NCBI GenBank assembly: GCA_031552195.1
Contig: JAVBMT010000029.1
Coordinates: 1-62,258, forward strand
Direction: 5' to 3'
Origin: JAVBMP01 sp031552195
Lineage (GTDB): Bacteria; Desulfobacterota; Desulfovibrionia; Desulfovibrionales; Desulfovibrionaceae
Length of the DNA stretch: 62,258 nucleotides
Of this stretch, positions 27,834 to 36,452 are shown piece by piece. Made by a program: the position numbers and the translations under genes. Below the pieces are notes generated by a model that saw only the letters and a program-made list of their open reading frames with translations, did not search any database and was not told the origin of the DNA. The stretch's first letter is position 1. Each line of letters begins with the position of its first letter.

Positions 27834-28616
27834 GTGGAGAAAAAACTGAGACATAGCGATGAAAATAACGCGCCTGCGCCCTGGCCGCCGCGCTACACCG
27901 TGCGCCTGAGCGCAAGGGCCGCGCGTTGCGCCCTGCGCCTTTTACCCGCTGAAGGACTCGAAGTTGTGATTCCCTCCGGAAAACGCCAGGGCCAAAAGGC
28001 GGCCCTGCCCGGAAGTTTCGAGCTGAAGCTGGCGGAAGAACTGGTCGAACGCTATAAACCCTGGATTTTGCGCAAACAGAAAAATTTGCTGGGGTTGCAA
28101 AAGGAACGCGAGGCCGCGCAAAGTTTTGTTCCGCACAGTATTGACCTGCACGGCGGAAGGTTGAAACTGGACCTTGAGTGGTCGCCAAGGCCGGTGCTTT
28201 TCGAAATTCCGCAAACGGGCGCGAAGGCCCTGCCCCTGTATGCCAGGGGCGAAGGACCGGAACGGCGGAAAGACGCGGTCCGGCTGTGGCTGGACAAATA
28301 CGCCCGCGCCTTCCTGCCGCCTCTGCTGCGCGAAACCGCCGCCGCGCACGGGCTTTCTTTTTCCAAAGTAAACATAAGGCGCCAAAAAACCCGCTGGGGA
28401 AGCTGCTCGGCCAAAGCCTGCATCAGCCTGAACGCCAAACTGGTCTTTCTGCCGGATGAAATGGCCAGGGCCGTCATGCTGCATGAGCTTTGCCACACCC
28501 GCCACCTGAACCACTCACAGGACTTCTGGACCTTTTTCAGCAGCCTGGACCCCGGGGCGGTACGCCTGGACAAGGCCGTAAACCGGCAAAAACACTGGGT
28601 TCCGGCCTGGCTGTGA
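27834..28616 (+). CDS. YgjP/SprT-like zinc metalloprotein
   Basis: 260 aa from the chosen GTG. The DUF45/YgjP family is annotated as metal-dependent hydrolases; its physiological role is unsettled. The core is RRQKTRWGSCSAKACISLN followed by the zinc motif HELCHTRHLNHSQDFW, which supplies three histidines and one glutamate. The GTG at 27834 has AGAAGG five bases upstream. A TTG 23 codons earlier extends the frame but has no ribosome site. dnaX follows on the same strand after 52 bases. Confidence 0.83.
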   Translation: MEKKLRHSDENNAPAPWPPRYTVRLSARAARCALRLLPAEGLEVVIPSGKRQGQKAALPGSFELKLAEELVERYKPWILRKQKNLLGLQKEREAAQSFVPHSIDLHGGRLKLDLEWSPRPVLFEIPQTGAKALPLYARGEGPERRKDAVRLWLDKYARAFLPPLLRETAAAHGLSFSKVNIRRQKTRWGSCSAKACISLNAKLVFLPDEMARAVMLHELCHTRHLNHSQDFWTFFSSLDPGAVRLDKAVNRQKHWVPAWL

Positions 28617-28668
28617 ACCGGTATTTTACCATTTGACTTTAGGCCCAGCATTACTTAGCTTAACCACC

Positions 28669-30444
28669 ATGAGCAAAGCAGCGCTAACCGCCCGCTACCG
28701 CCCGCAAACTTTTGCGGAACTGGCCGGGCAGGATACCCTTAAGGCCATTCTTTCACGGGCGGCGGCGGAAGACCGCGTGGCCCCGGCCTATCTTTTCAGC
28801 GGCACGCGCGGCGTCGGCAAAACCACCGTGGCCCGCATTTTCGCCAAGGCCCTGAACTGCCGCCGTGCTCCCGTGGGCGAACCCTGCAACCAATGCGACC
28901 AGTGCCGGGCCATCACCCAGGGCATGGCCGTTGACGTGCTGGAGATCGACGGCGCTTCAAACCGCGGCATAGACGACGTGCGCAGGCTGAAAGAATCAGT
29001 CGGTTACGCGCCGCTTGAAGGTCGCTACAAAATTTTTATTATCGACGAAGCCCACATGCTCTCGCGCGAGGCCTTCAACGCCCTTTTAAAAACTCTTGAA
29101 GAGCCGCCCGCCCGCGTTACATTCATTCTGGCCACCACGGAACCGCATAAATTTCCCGTCACCATAGTCAGCCGCTGCCAGCACTATGTCTTCAAAGGGC
29201 TTACGCAGGAAGAGCTTGAGAAACACCTCGCCGGTGTGCTGGCCCGCGAAAACCTGAGCTACGACCAGGCGGCCGTCAGCCTGCTGGCCCGCCGCGCCGC
29301 CGGAAGCGTGCGCGACAGCATGTCCCTTTTGGGCCAGGTGCTGGCCTTGGGCGGAGAAAGGCTGTCTGAGGCGGACGTGCGTTCCGTGCTCGGGCTGGCC
29401 GGGCAGGAAGTTTTCCAGCGCCTGCTTTCGATGGTGCGCAACGGTTCCACCCTCGGCCTGAGCATGTTGGTGCGCGAAGTGCTTGACCAGGGCGTTGACC
29501 TCGGTTTCTTCCTGCGCGAACTCACCGCCACCTGGCGCAACCTGTTCATACTGCGCCAGGTGGGAGAAAAAGCCCTGCCCGTTGTGAACCTTCCGCCCGA
29601 GGAGGCCGCGGCCCTTCTGGAAGAAGCCGGAAAATTCGACCTGGCCCACATTCACGCGGCCTGGCAAATGGTCATCGAAGGGCAGCGCAGGGTTTTGAAC
29701 AGCCTGGAACCGGCCCTGGCCCTGGAACTGCTTTTGCTCAACCTGGCCCTTTTGCCCAGGCTTGTTTCGCTTGACCAGTTCGCGGCGCAAAAAAAAAACG
29801 CTGAACGCGCCGCGCCTGCCGTAACCATGCGCCAGCCGGAGGGCGCATCCGGGGAAGAAATTCCCGCGCATGCGGGGAGAACTCCGGAAGAAGATTTTTC
29901 GCAAACCGCGCCCGCAAACGCAGCGGAACGCTCTGAGCGGGCCAGTGAACCGGTTGCGCAAAGGCCAGCCGTTCAGGCGGCGCGTCCGGAAACGGTGAAA
30001 GAAGCGGAGCCGGAACAGCCGGAAAAGAAAAACGACGGCCGAACGGACGCCACAGCCGGAGCGGAAGCCGGGCCGAAGCGGAATCAACCCGCGGCATCGC
30101 CCGGAGACTGGGTTGAATTCATCAAATTTTGCAATGAAAGCGGCATGGAATCTCCCATTTTGCGCGTAACCCTGCGGAAGGTGGCGGCGGTATGGGAAGA
30201 TGAAAAAATAACGGTGCTGCCGGATTCAGACTTTTCCGCCACGCAGCTGACGGAAAACCTGGCGGAATTTAAAACCCTGCTCCGCCGTTTTTGCGGCTAC
30301 GACCCCAAAGTTGACATACGCGACCCGGCCAAGCGCAAAACACGGCAGGAATTGCGCGAAGAAATTGAAAACAGCCCGGAAATATCCCTTCTGGCCGAAG
30401 TTTTCGACGCCAGGCTGACGGATTTTGATTTCAGGCAAAAATAA
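28669..30444 (+). CDS. dnaX: DNA polymerase III subunits gamma/tau
   Basis: 591 aa as tau. The clamp-loader ATPase. Visible: LTARYRPQTFAELAGQ, Walker A GTRGVGKTT (about 45-53), a four-Cys zinc module including CNQCDQC, Walker B with DEAH, SRCQH as sensor and arginine finger, and domain III to about residue 370. A charged linker (about 375-475) then leads to a tau-specific domain with WVEFIKFCNE. A run of ten A (29789-29798) sits exactly at the domain III/linker border; a -1 shift there gives a stop two codons later (see findings). The ATG at 28669 lacks a clear ribosome site; a TTG 12 codons upstream is unlikely. Confidence 0.94.
   Translation: MSKAALTARYRPQTFAELAGQDTLKAILSRAAAEDRVAPAYLFSGTRGVGKTTVARIFAKALNCRRAPVGEPCNQCDQCRAITQGMAVDVLEIDGASNRGIDDVRRLKESVGYAPLEGRYKIFIIDEAHMLSREAFNALLKTLEEPPARVTFILATTEPHKFPVTIVSRCQHYVFKGLTQEELEKHLAGVLARENLSYDQAAVSLLARRAAGSVRDSMSLLGQVLALGGERLSEADVRSVLGLAGQEVFQRLLSMVRNGSTLGLSMLVREVLDQGVDLGFFLRELTATWRNLFILRQVGEKALPVVNLPPEEAAALLEEAGKFDLAHIHAAWQMVIEGQRRVLNSLEPALALELLLLNLALLPRLVSLDQFAAQKKNAERAAPAVTMRQPEGASGEEIPAHAGRTPEEDFSQTAPANAAERSERASEPVAQRPAVQAARPETVKEAEPEQPEKKNDGRTDATAGAEAGPKRNQPAASPGDWVEFIKFCNESGMESPILRVTLRKVAAVWEDEKITVLPDSDFSATQLTENLAEFKTLLRRFCGYDPKVDIRDPAKRKTRQELREEIENSPEISLLAEVFDARLTDFDFRQK
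29789..29804 (+). promoter_or_regulatory. Candidate slippery site for gamma synthesis in dnaX
   Basis: Ten consecutive A after CAA at codon 374, then CGC TGA in the -1 frame. One-base slippage by ribosome or polymerase would end the protein at 378 residues with Lys-Arg. Confidence 0.6.
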
Positions 30445-30450
30445 AACATG

Positions 30451-30609
30451 GCATTTTAACTTTGAAAAGTTTAAATGCCCTGGCGGCCTCGTTAGCGTGC
30501 GCCAGGCGCGCCTTTAGTACAACCCGCTTCAGGCTTGTACATGCCGGATAAAATATAGCCTTCTGTATTCAAAACCGATTCTTGCAGAGATATTTCAAAG
30601 TTAAAATGC
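30451..30609. repeat. 159-bp element bounded by perfect 17-bp inverted repeats
   Basis: Left end GCATTTTAACTTTGAAA (30451-30467); right end TTTCAAAGTTAAAATGC (30593-30609), an exact complement. The left end also pairs with AAAGTTTAAATGCC directly after it. The inside has a GC-rich inverted motif GCGCCAGGCGCGCC. No coding capacity. Fills most of the dnaX-ybaB gap. Confidence 0.75.
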
Positions 30610-30635
30610 TCTAGAAACAACCCACAGGAGAAAAT

Positions 30636-30947
30636 ATGCGCGGAATGAACGACCTTTTGCGCCAGGCGCAGGTGATGCAGAACAAAATGCTCAAAATGCA
30701 GGAAGAGCTGTCTGACCGCACGGTTGAAGGAAAAAGCGGCGGCGGCATGGTGAAGGTTGTTTGTTCCGGCAAGCAGGAAATACACTCCATTACCATAGAA
30801 AAAGACGCGGTTGACCCGAACGACGTTGAAATGCTGCAAGACCTGGTGCTTACGGCCGTGAACGAAGCCCTGCGGCTTTCCCGCGAGATGATGGAAAAGG
30901 AAATGTCCGCGCTGACCGGCGGAATCAAAATTCCCGGAATGATGTAA
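30636..30947 (+). CDS. ybaB: YbaB/EbfC-family nucleoid-associated protein
   Basis: 103 aa. A small dimeric DNA-binding protein, almost always encoded between dnaX and recR as here. MRGMNDLLRQAQVMQNKMLKMQ begins the helix-rich N-terminus in two short blocks; the central VEGKSGGGMVKVVCSGKQEI and the C-terminal LVLTAVNEALRLSREMMEKEM match the family. AGGAGA lies 7 bases before the ATG. recR follows 36 bases on. Confidence 0.95.
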   Translation: MRGMNDLLRQAQVMQNKMLKMQEELSDRTVEGKSGGGMVKVVCSGKQEIHSITIEKDAVDPNDVEMLQDLVLTAVNEALRLSREMMEKEMSALTGGIKIPGMM

Positions 30948-30992
30948 CCTTGGAACGACGCTTGAGCAGATGCAGAGGACGCCTTGCACAAC

Positions 30993-31589
30993 ATGCCTGA
31001 ACCCTTGCAGGCGGTCATAGACCAGCTTGCCCGTTTGCCCGGCCTTGGCCCTAAATCCGCCCTGCGTTGCGCCATGTCAATGTTGCAGTGGCCGGCCGCT
31101 GAAACCCGCCGTTTGGGAAAGGCCATACATGAACTGCGCGACAGCCTTGGCCTGTGTTCGCGTTGCGGGTCGCTTACCGATCATGACCCTTGCCATATCT
31201 GCCGCGACCAAGGCCGCGACCGGAGCCAGCTTTGCCTGGTGGCGGAGTGGGACAGCCTGCTTACCCTGGAACAGGGCGGTTTCTACCGGGGGCATTATCT
31301 GATATTGGGCGGGCTGTTGTCGCCTCTGGACAACATCAATCCGGAGCACCTCGACCTGGCCCTGCTGGAAAAACGCCTCTCCGAAGGCCTGGTAAAAGAG
31401 GTCATTCTGGCGCTTGACGCCAAGCTGGAAGCGGAAAACACCTCTTCTTTCCTGCGCCGCCGCCTGGCCCGCGACTACCCTGAGATTCGCGTGACCAGGC
31501 TGGCTCAGGGCATTCCCCTCGGGGGGGAAGTGAAGTTCATGGACAAGGAAACCCTGCGCCAGAGCATGAAATTCCGGCAGGATTTGTAG
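30993..31589 (+). CDS. recR: Recombination mediator RecR
   Basis: 198 aa from ATG at 30993. Acts with RecF/RecO in gap repair. The helix-hairpin-helix segment LARLPGLGPKSALR is followed by the four-Cys zinc finger (CSRCGSLTDHDPCHIC) and the Toprim domain (LCLVAEWDSLLTLEQ to about residue 175). The start is uncertain by three codons: a TTG at 30984 is better placed for AGAGGA at 30974-30979. Third gene of the dnaX-ybaB-recR block. Confidence 0.95.
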   Translation: MPEPLQAVIDQLARLPGLGPKSALRCAMSMLQWPAAETRRLGKAIHELRDSLGLCSRCGSLTDHDPCHICRDQGRDRSQLCLVAEWDSLLTLEQGGFYRGHYLILGGLLSPLDNINPEHLDLALLEKRLSEGLVKEVILALDAKLEAENTSSFLRRRLARDYPEIRVTRLAQGIPLGGEVKFMDKETLRQSMKFRQDL

Positions 31590-31600
31590 GACCGCCGCCC

Positions 31601-32107
31601 ATGTATGAAAGTTTGCGCCACCCCAAAATAGTCTTGCGCGAGGAACTGCCGCCCCTTCTGGAACGCCTGCGCGTTCAAGGCAAAAAAATCGTCTTCACCA
31701 ACGGCTGCTTTGACATAATCCACCCCGGCCACGTAGACCTTCTGGCCCGCTGCAAAGCCAAAGGCGATGCGCTGGTGCTGGGCCTGAACAGCGACGACTC
31801 GGTCAGGCGGCTGAACAAGGGGCCGGAACGCCCAATCAACCCTTTCCCGGCCCGCGCTTTTGTTCTGGCCCATCTGGAAAGTGTCGATTATGTGGTTGAA
31901 TTTGATGAAGACACCCCGGAAAACCTGATCAGGTCAGTGCGGCCGGACGTGTTGATAAAAGGCGGAGACTGGCCGCTTGAGCGCATTGCGGGGGCTGATT
32001 TCGTGCTGGAAAACGGCGGCGAGGTTTTTTCCCTGCCGCTTTTGGAAAACTATTCCACCACCGCCCTGGTCAAGGCGCTGCAAGGGCGAAAGCCCTGCGG
32101 AAAATAA
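31601..32107 (+). CDS. rfaE2: D-beta-D-heptose 1-phosphate adenylyltransferase (HldE C-terminal type)
   Basis: 168 aa. Transfers AMP to heptose 1-phosphate to make the ADP-heptose precursor of the LPS inner core. It has the nucleotidyltransferase motif FTNGCFDIIHPGHVDLL, then LNSDDSVRRLNKGPERPINP and the C-terminal STTALVK, which corresponds to the ISSTxxV-type motif. It is a stand-alone domain, so the heptose kinase must be encoded elsewhere. It begins 11 bases after recR and is likely cotranscribed. It is evidence for an LPS-bearing outer membrane. Confidence 0.92.
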   Translation: MYESLRHPKIVLREELPPLLERLRVQGKKIVFTNGCFDIIHPGHVDLLARCKAKGDALVLGLNSDDSVRRLNKGPERPINPFPARAFVLAHLESVDYVVEFDEDTPENLIRSVRPDVLIKGGDWPLERIAGADFVLENGGEVFSLPLLENYSTTALVKALQGRKPCGK

Positions 32108-32210
32108 GGCTGGAACTTCAACGTTTGTTGCCCGGAGGAGTTTCGCCCGCCCCGCATGATCTTTAACTAAACCGCGCCGGGCGCGGAATGTTTTAACAAA
32201 GAGGTTTGCC

Positions 32211-32465
32211 ATGTGTCTGGCCGTGCCGGTAAAAGTTGTGGAACTGCTTGATATGGATATGGTGCGCTGCCAGGTCGGCGACAGCGACACTTTTGTAAAC
32301 GCCTCAACCGCCCTGATAGCCGACGAGCTTCAACCGGGCGACTATATTATAGTTCACGCCGGGTTCGCCCTGCGCAAACTGGACGGGGCGGACGCGGAAG
32401 AGACCCTGCGCCTGTTGCGGGAAATGGTGGAAGTTGTAGAGGCCGACCGGGGCTGTCTGGCCTGA
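32211..32465 (+). CDS. hypC: [NiFe] hydrogenase maturation chaperone HypC
   Basis: 84 aa. HypC/HupF carries the Fe(CN)2CO unit with HypD and docks to the hydrogenase large subunit precursor. The N-terminal MCLAVPVKV with the essential Cys2 is intact, as is the later DYIIVHAGFALRKLD motif. Size is typical. AAGAGG lies upstream of the ATG. No other hyp or hydrogenase gene is in the window, so the rest of the maturation set must be elsewhere. Confidence 0.94.
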   Translation: MCLAVPVKVVELLDMDMVRCQVGDSDTFVNASTALIADELQPGDYIIVHAGFALRKLDGADAEETLRLLREMVEVVEADRGCLA

Positions 32466-32556
32466 CGCCGCGCCTGATTCCGCCTTAGCGCCCGGCAACG
32501 CGGCGTTTGACGTATTAACGGCGTAACAGGCGCGCCTTTCAAGCCTATGAAAACTT

Positions 32557-33174
32557 ATGCGAAGTAAAAAAGTCGCCCCAGGCGAAGAAAAACCACGCAC
32601 TCAGGCCCGTATGGACAAAATCGTCCGGGTCTTGTCGCAGCGCCAGACAGACCTGACCCTGGTGCTGGCGAATATTCACGACCCGCACAACGTTTCCGCC
32701 ATTTACCGTAGTTGCGACGCCTTCGGCGTGCCGGAAGTGCACCTTTATTATACAGACACGGCCTTCCCGGTGCTGGCGGCCAAAACTTCGGCCTCAGCCC
32801 GCAAATGGGTGGGCAGCGTGCGCCACCATGACGCGAAAAGCATGATCGGCGAACTGAAAGGCAAAGGCATGACCGTATACGCCACCAGTTGTTCGCCCGA
32901 ATCCAGGCCCGTGTCCGAATACGACCTGAGCGCGCCCAGCGCCGTCATCATGGGCAACGAGCACAGCGGGGTGGCCCCGGAGCTGGCCGCGCTGGTCGAT
33001 GCGGAGCTGTACATTCCCATGTACGGAATGATCCAGAGTTTTAACGTTTCCGTGGCCGCCGCCGTGATTCTGGCCGAAGCCTCGCGCCAGCGCCTGGCCA
33101 AAGGCATGTACGACGCCCCGCGCTACAGCGAAAACGAGCTGGCCGCACTGGTGGAAAACTGGTCGAAAAAATAG
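32557..33174 (+). CDS. trmH: tRNA (guanosine-2'-O-)-methyltransferase, TrmH/SpoU family
   Basis: 205 aa. A SPOUT-fold enzyme that methylates a ribose 2'-OH in RNA, most likely G18 of tRNA. The three SpoU motifs are visible: NIHDPHNVSAIYRSCDAFGV, AVIMGNEHSGVAPEL, and YIPMYGMIQSFNVSVAAAVIL. Length fits TrmH rather than the larger rRNA enzymes with an extra N-terminal domain. ruvA starts 15 bases later. Confidence 0.88.
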   Translation: MRSKKVAPGEEKPRTQARMDKIVRVLSQRQTDLTLVLANIHDPHNVSAIYRSCDAFGVPEVHLYYTDTAFPVLAAKTSASARKWVGSVRHHDAKSMIGELKGKGMTVYATSCSPESRPVSEYDLSAPSAVIMGNEHSGVAPELAALVDAELYIPMYGMIQSFNVSVAAAVILAEASRQRLAKGMYDAPRYSENELAALVENWSKK

Positions 33175-33189
33175 GTTTGGAGAAACGGC

Positions 33190-33789
33190 ATGATCGCATA
33201 TGTGGAAGGCCGCGTCGCGGAAATAACCAATAACGCCTGCCTGCTGGTGACGGCCGGAGGCGTCGGCTATGAAATATACCTCTCCGCGCACGCTCTGGCC
33301 CAGCTTCCGCCCAAAGGCGAGCAAACCTTTCTTTACACCAGCACCATAGTGCGCGAAGACGCGCTTGAGCTTTTCGGTTTCAACACCTGGGACGAGCGCG
33401 AAACCTTCCTCACCCTGATCGGCATCAACCGGGTCGGCCCGCGCACGGCCTTGGCCATGCTGGGAATTTACCGTCCTGAGGACCTGCGCGGAATCGTGCT
33501 GGCCGAAGACGTCAGCGCCCTGGCCAGGGTGCCGGGCATAGGCAAGAAAACCGCGCAGCAAATTTTTCTTGAACTCAAATTCAAACTCAAGCTGGACGGA
33601 GCCTCGCCTGGCCAGTCCGCCGGCCTGCCCGCCGCCGGGGGGGTGTTCAAAGACGCCCTGGCGGCCCTGCTCAACCTCGGTTACGACGAAGACGAAGCCG
33701 GGCAAGTGGTAAAAGAAGTTCTTTCCGGCAAACCGGACCTTGACCTTAGCGCGGCGCTGAGGTCAAGCCTGCGTAAGCTTGCGAGGTGA
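33190..33789 (+). CDS. ruvA: Holliday junction helicase subunit RuvA
   Basis: 199 aa. Binds four-way junctions and loads RuvB. The OB domain starts MIAYVEGRVAEI; the tandem helix-hairpin-helix region includes LIGINRVGPRTALAML and LARVPGIGKKTAQQIFLELK; the C-terminal domain III (about 150-199) has the RuvB-contacting LLNLGYDEDEAGQVV. GGAG precedes the start. ruvB overlaps or abuts its stop. Confidence 0.96.
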   Translation: MIAYVEGRVAEITNNACLLVTAGGVGYEIYLSAHALAQLPPKGEQTFLYTSTIVREDALELFGFNTWDERETFLTLIGINRVGPRTALAMLGIYRPEDLRGIVLAEDVSALARVPGIGKKTAQQIFLELKFKLKLDGASPGQSAGLPAAGGVFKDALAALLNLGYDEDEAGQVVKEVLSGKPDLDLSAALRSSLRKLAR

Positions 33790-33791
33790 TC

Positions 33792-34802
33792 ATGGCGGAT
33801 TTTCAGGATAATGCCGCCGGGGCCGTTGGAACAGCCGGATCAGGAGGACCGGGCGGGCTTGACGAAAACATACGCCCGCATCGCCTGGCCGATTTTATAG
33901 GCCACGCCGAATTGCGCGAAAACCTTCAGGTTTACCTGCAATCAGCCAGGGAACGCGGGCAAGCCCTCGACCACACTATTTTCTACGGCAACCCGGGGCT
34001 GGGCAAGACCACGCTGGCCAAGATCATGGCCGCCGAACTGGGCGTGAACATTGTGGAAACCTCAGGGCCGGTGCTTGAACGCAGCGGAGACCTGGCCGCC
34101 ATTCTGACCAATCTTTCCCGCCACGACATCCTGTTTGTCGACGAAATTCACCGCATGCCAATAGCGGTTGAAGAAGTGCTTTACCCGGCCATGGAAGATT
34201 TCAAACTGGACCTGGTCGTCGGGCAGGGGCCGGGCGCGCGCACCGTTAAAATAGACCTTGAGCCTTTCACCCTGGTGGGGGCGACCACACGCATCGGCCT
34301 GCTCTCCGCGCCGTTGCGCGACCGCTTCGGCGTAATTCTGCGCCTTGAATTTTACTCGCCGGATGACCTGGCCCGCATCGTCACGCGGGCCGCCCGCATC
34401 CTGAACATTGAAATAACCCCTGAAGGCGCGCTGGAAATAGGCAAACGTTCGCGCGGAACCCCGCGCATAGCCAACCGCCTTTTGCGCCGGGTGCGTGATT
34501 TTTGCACTGTGTGCGGGAAAAACGTGGTGGACAGGCAAGGGGCGTCCGAGGCCCTCAGCCGCATGGACGTTGACGAAAGCGGGCTGGACCAAATGGACCG
34601 CAAGCTCCTTTCCGTTATCATAGACCATTACAGCGGCGGCCCGGTGGGGCTGAAAACCCTGGCTGTGGCCTGTTCCGAAGACGTGCGCACCATTGAGGAC
34701 CTGTACGAGCCGTTCCTTATCCAATGCGGCTTTTTAAAACGCACCACCAGGGGCCGCATGGCTACGGCCAAGGCTTACAAACACCTCAACATGCTGAGCT
34801 GA
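33792..34802 (+). CDS. ruvB: Holliday junction ATPase RuvB
   Basis: 336 aa from ATG at 33792. AAA+ motor for branch migration. Motifs: RPHRLADFIGH, Walker A GNPGLGKTT, Walker B LFVDEIHRM, sensor 1 LVGATTRIGLLSAPLRDRFG, arginine finger region GTPRIANRLLRRVRD, and the C-terminal winged helix (RTIEDLYEPFLIQCGFLKRT, ending TAKAY). A GTG two codons earlier overlaps the ruvA stop (GTGA); either start gives tight coupling. The N-terminus carries a Gly/Ala-rich 20-residue extension. Confidence 0.96.
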   Translation: MADFQDNAAGAVGTAGSGGPGGLDENIRPHRLADFIGHAELRENLQVYLQSARERGQALDHTIFYGNPGLGKTTLAKIMAAELGVNIVETSGPVLERSGDLAAILTNLSRHDILFVDEIHRMPIAVEEVLYPAMEDFKLDLVVGQGPGARTVKIDLEPFTLVGATTRIGLLSAPLRDRFGVILRLEFYSPDDLARIVTRAARILNIEITPEGALEIGKRSRGTPRIANRLLRRVRDFCTVCGKNVVDRQGASEALSRMDVDESGLDQMDRKLLSVIIDHYSGGPVGLKTLAVACSEDVRTIEDLYEPFLIQCGFLKRTTRGRMATAKAYKHLNMLS

Positions 34803-34803
34803 C

Positions 34804-36393
34804 ATGCTTTTTCCGGACTGGCGCGTCAAGCTGCGCAACGTCAGCGTAAACTTTGGCGGCAAACGTATTTTGCACGGACTGAATTGGGAACTCGCTCCGG
34901 GAACCAATTGGGCGGTGTTCGGGCCGAACGGAGCCGGAAAATCGACCTTTTTACGCCTTTTGCGCGGCGAAGTCAGGCCGGAACAGCATTTTGGCGCGCA
35001 AGACAACCCGCCTTACTGCGCCTGGAATTTTCCCGGCGCCGCCCCCGAACCGCAAAACCCTGAATACCGGCAAAACTGGCCGGACACCTCCCCGCTTGCC
35101 GTGCGCCCGCTCTCTTCCCTGCTTTCCCCGGAAATGCAACGCCATTATGTGCGGCAAAACTGGCGCATAAACGGCGAAGAAGTGGTCCTTTCCGGGCTTT
35201 CCGGGGGCTATATGCTTTATTCCGCGCCCATAGAGGAAGAAAGGCGGCTGGCCCGCGCAACCGCGGCAAGAATCGGCGCGGAACATTTGCTGGAGCTTGA
35301 ACCTGGCGCTATGTCGCAAGGCCAGTTGCGCCTTGTGCTGCTGGCCAGGGCGCTGGTCAGCGAGCCGCGCCTGCTCCTGCTGGACGAAGCCGCCGACGGC
35401 CTGGACAAAGACAGCCGCAAACTTTTTTTCTCCGCCCTGGACGAAATGGCCGCGCGCCCTGATATTCCCGGCGGTTGCTCCATTATCTACGTGACCCACC
35501 GGGCGGAAGATCTGCCCGGGTGCGTCACGCACGCCATGGCGATAAACGACGGGCGCATCGTCAAACAAGGCCCGCTGGAGGAATGGAAGGACGTAAGGAA
35601 CAGGCTCAGGCCGGAGCGCCAGGAAAGCGCGAGCCTGGAAGAAAAAACAGATTCGCGTGAAAACCATGGCGCGGAAGACTATCCGCCCCCGGTTTTTATT
35701 CTGGAAAACGCGGACGTTTACCTGCAACGCAAAAAAATCCTGCACGGCGTAAACTGGCGCGTGAACCAGGGGGAAAACTGGCTGCTCGGCGGCCCGAACG
35801 GCTCCGGCAAAAGCACCCTGCTACGCCTGCTTATGGGCGAGGAACACCCGGCCCTTGGCGGAAACCTGACCTGGTTCGGGAGCGAAGGGGCTGAAGCAAG
35901 GCCCACCCTGGAAGAGCGGCGCTCTTTCATCGGCTACGTTTCAGACTGGCTGCAAAATAATTACGTTTACGAACTCAGCGGCTTTGATCTGGCCCTTTCC
36001 GGGCTGCACGGCACTATCGGCCTTTACCGCGAATCCTCCCCGGCGGAAGAGGCCAGGGCCGGGGAGGTCATAGCCATGCTTGGGCTGGAAGAATATCAGC
36101 ACAGGCTGAACAGCGAAATGTCGGAAGGCACGTTGCGCCGCTTCCTGCTGGCCCGCGCCGTTGCCCCGGCTCCGCGCCTGTTGCTGCTTGACGAGCCTTG
36201 CTCCGGCCTTGATTATAGCGCCAGGCGGGCTTTTCTGGCGGACGTGCGCAAAATCGCCGCCAACGGAACCAACCTGATTATGGTAAGCCACAACCAGACC
36301 GACCTGGACGAACTGGACGCCGTGCTGACGCACGAAATACGCTTGCAGGAAGGAAAGGTCGAATATGCCGGGCCGATTCGCCGGGCTTTATAA
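34804..36393 (+). CDS. ModF-like tandem ABC ATPase
   Basis: 529 aa with two ABC ATPase cassettes and no membrane segment. Cassette 1 (about 1-270): GPNGAGKST, SQGQLRLVLLARAL, LLLLDEAADGLD. Cassette 2 (about 298-529): GGPNGSGKST, SEGTLRRFLLARAV, LLLLDEPCSGLD. The layout resembles ModF/PhrA of molybdate loci, but no mod genes are nearby, so the role is open; a ribosome-associated or regulatory ATPase is also possible. It begins one base after the ruvB stop, at the end of the ruv operon, and converges with the Pse locus. Confidence 0.8.
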   Translation: MLFPDWRVKLRNVSVNFGGKRILHGLNWELAPGTNWAVFGPNGAGKSTFLRLLRGEVRPEQHFGAQDNPPYCAWNFPGAAPEPQNPEYRQNWPDTSPLAVRPLSSLLSPEMQRHYVRQNWRINGEEVVLSGLSGGYMLYSAPIEEERRLARATAARIGAEHLLELEPGAMSQGQLRLVLLARALVSEPRLLLLDEAADGLDKDSRKLFFSALDEMAARPDIPGGCSIIYVTHRAEDLPGCVTHAMAINDGRIVKQGPLEEWKDVRNRLRPERQESASLEEKTDSRENHGAEDYPPPVFILENADVYLQRKKILHGVNWRVNQGENWLLGGPNGSGKSTLLRLLMGEEHPALGGNLTWFGSEGAEARPTLEERRSFIGYVSDWLQNNYVYELSGFDLALSGLHGTIGLYRESSPAEEARAGEVIAMLGLEEYQHRLNSEMSEGTLRRFLLARAVAPAPRLLLLDEPCSGLDYSARRAFLADVRKIAANGTNLIMVSHNQTDLDELDAVLTHEIRLQEGKVEYAGPIRRAL

Positions 36394-36452
36394 GTGCCGC
36401 AAGCCAACGGCAAGGCAGAACGGTTTATCAGGGCGGTGTTCGGCTGAAAGAT

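Noticed and set aside
28633..28661. TTGACT-17-TAGCTT promoter directly before dnaX
   Set aside because: Spacing is good but the transcript would start almost on the ATG, and the -10 is poor. Not listed as a promoter.
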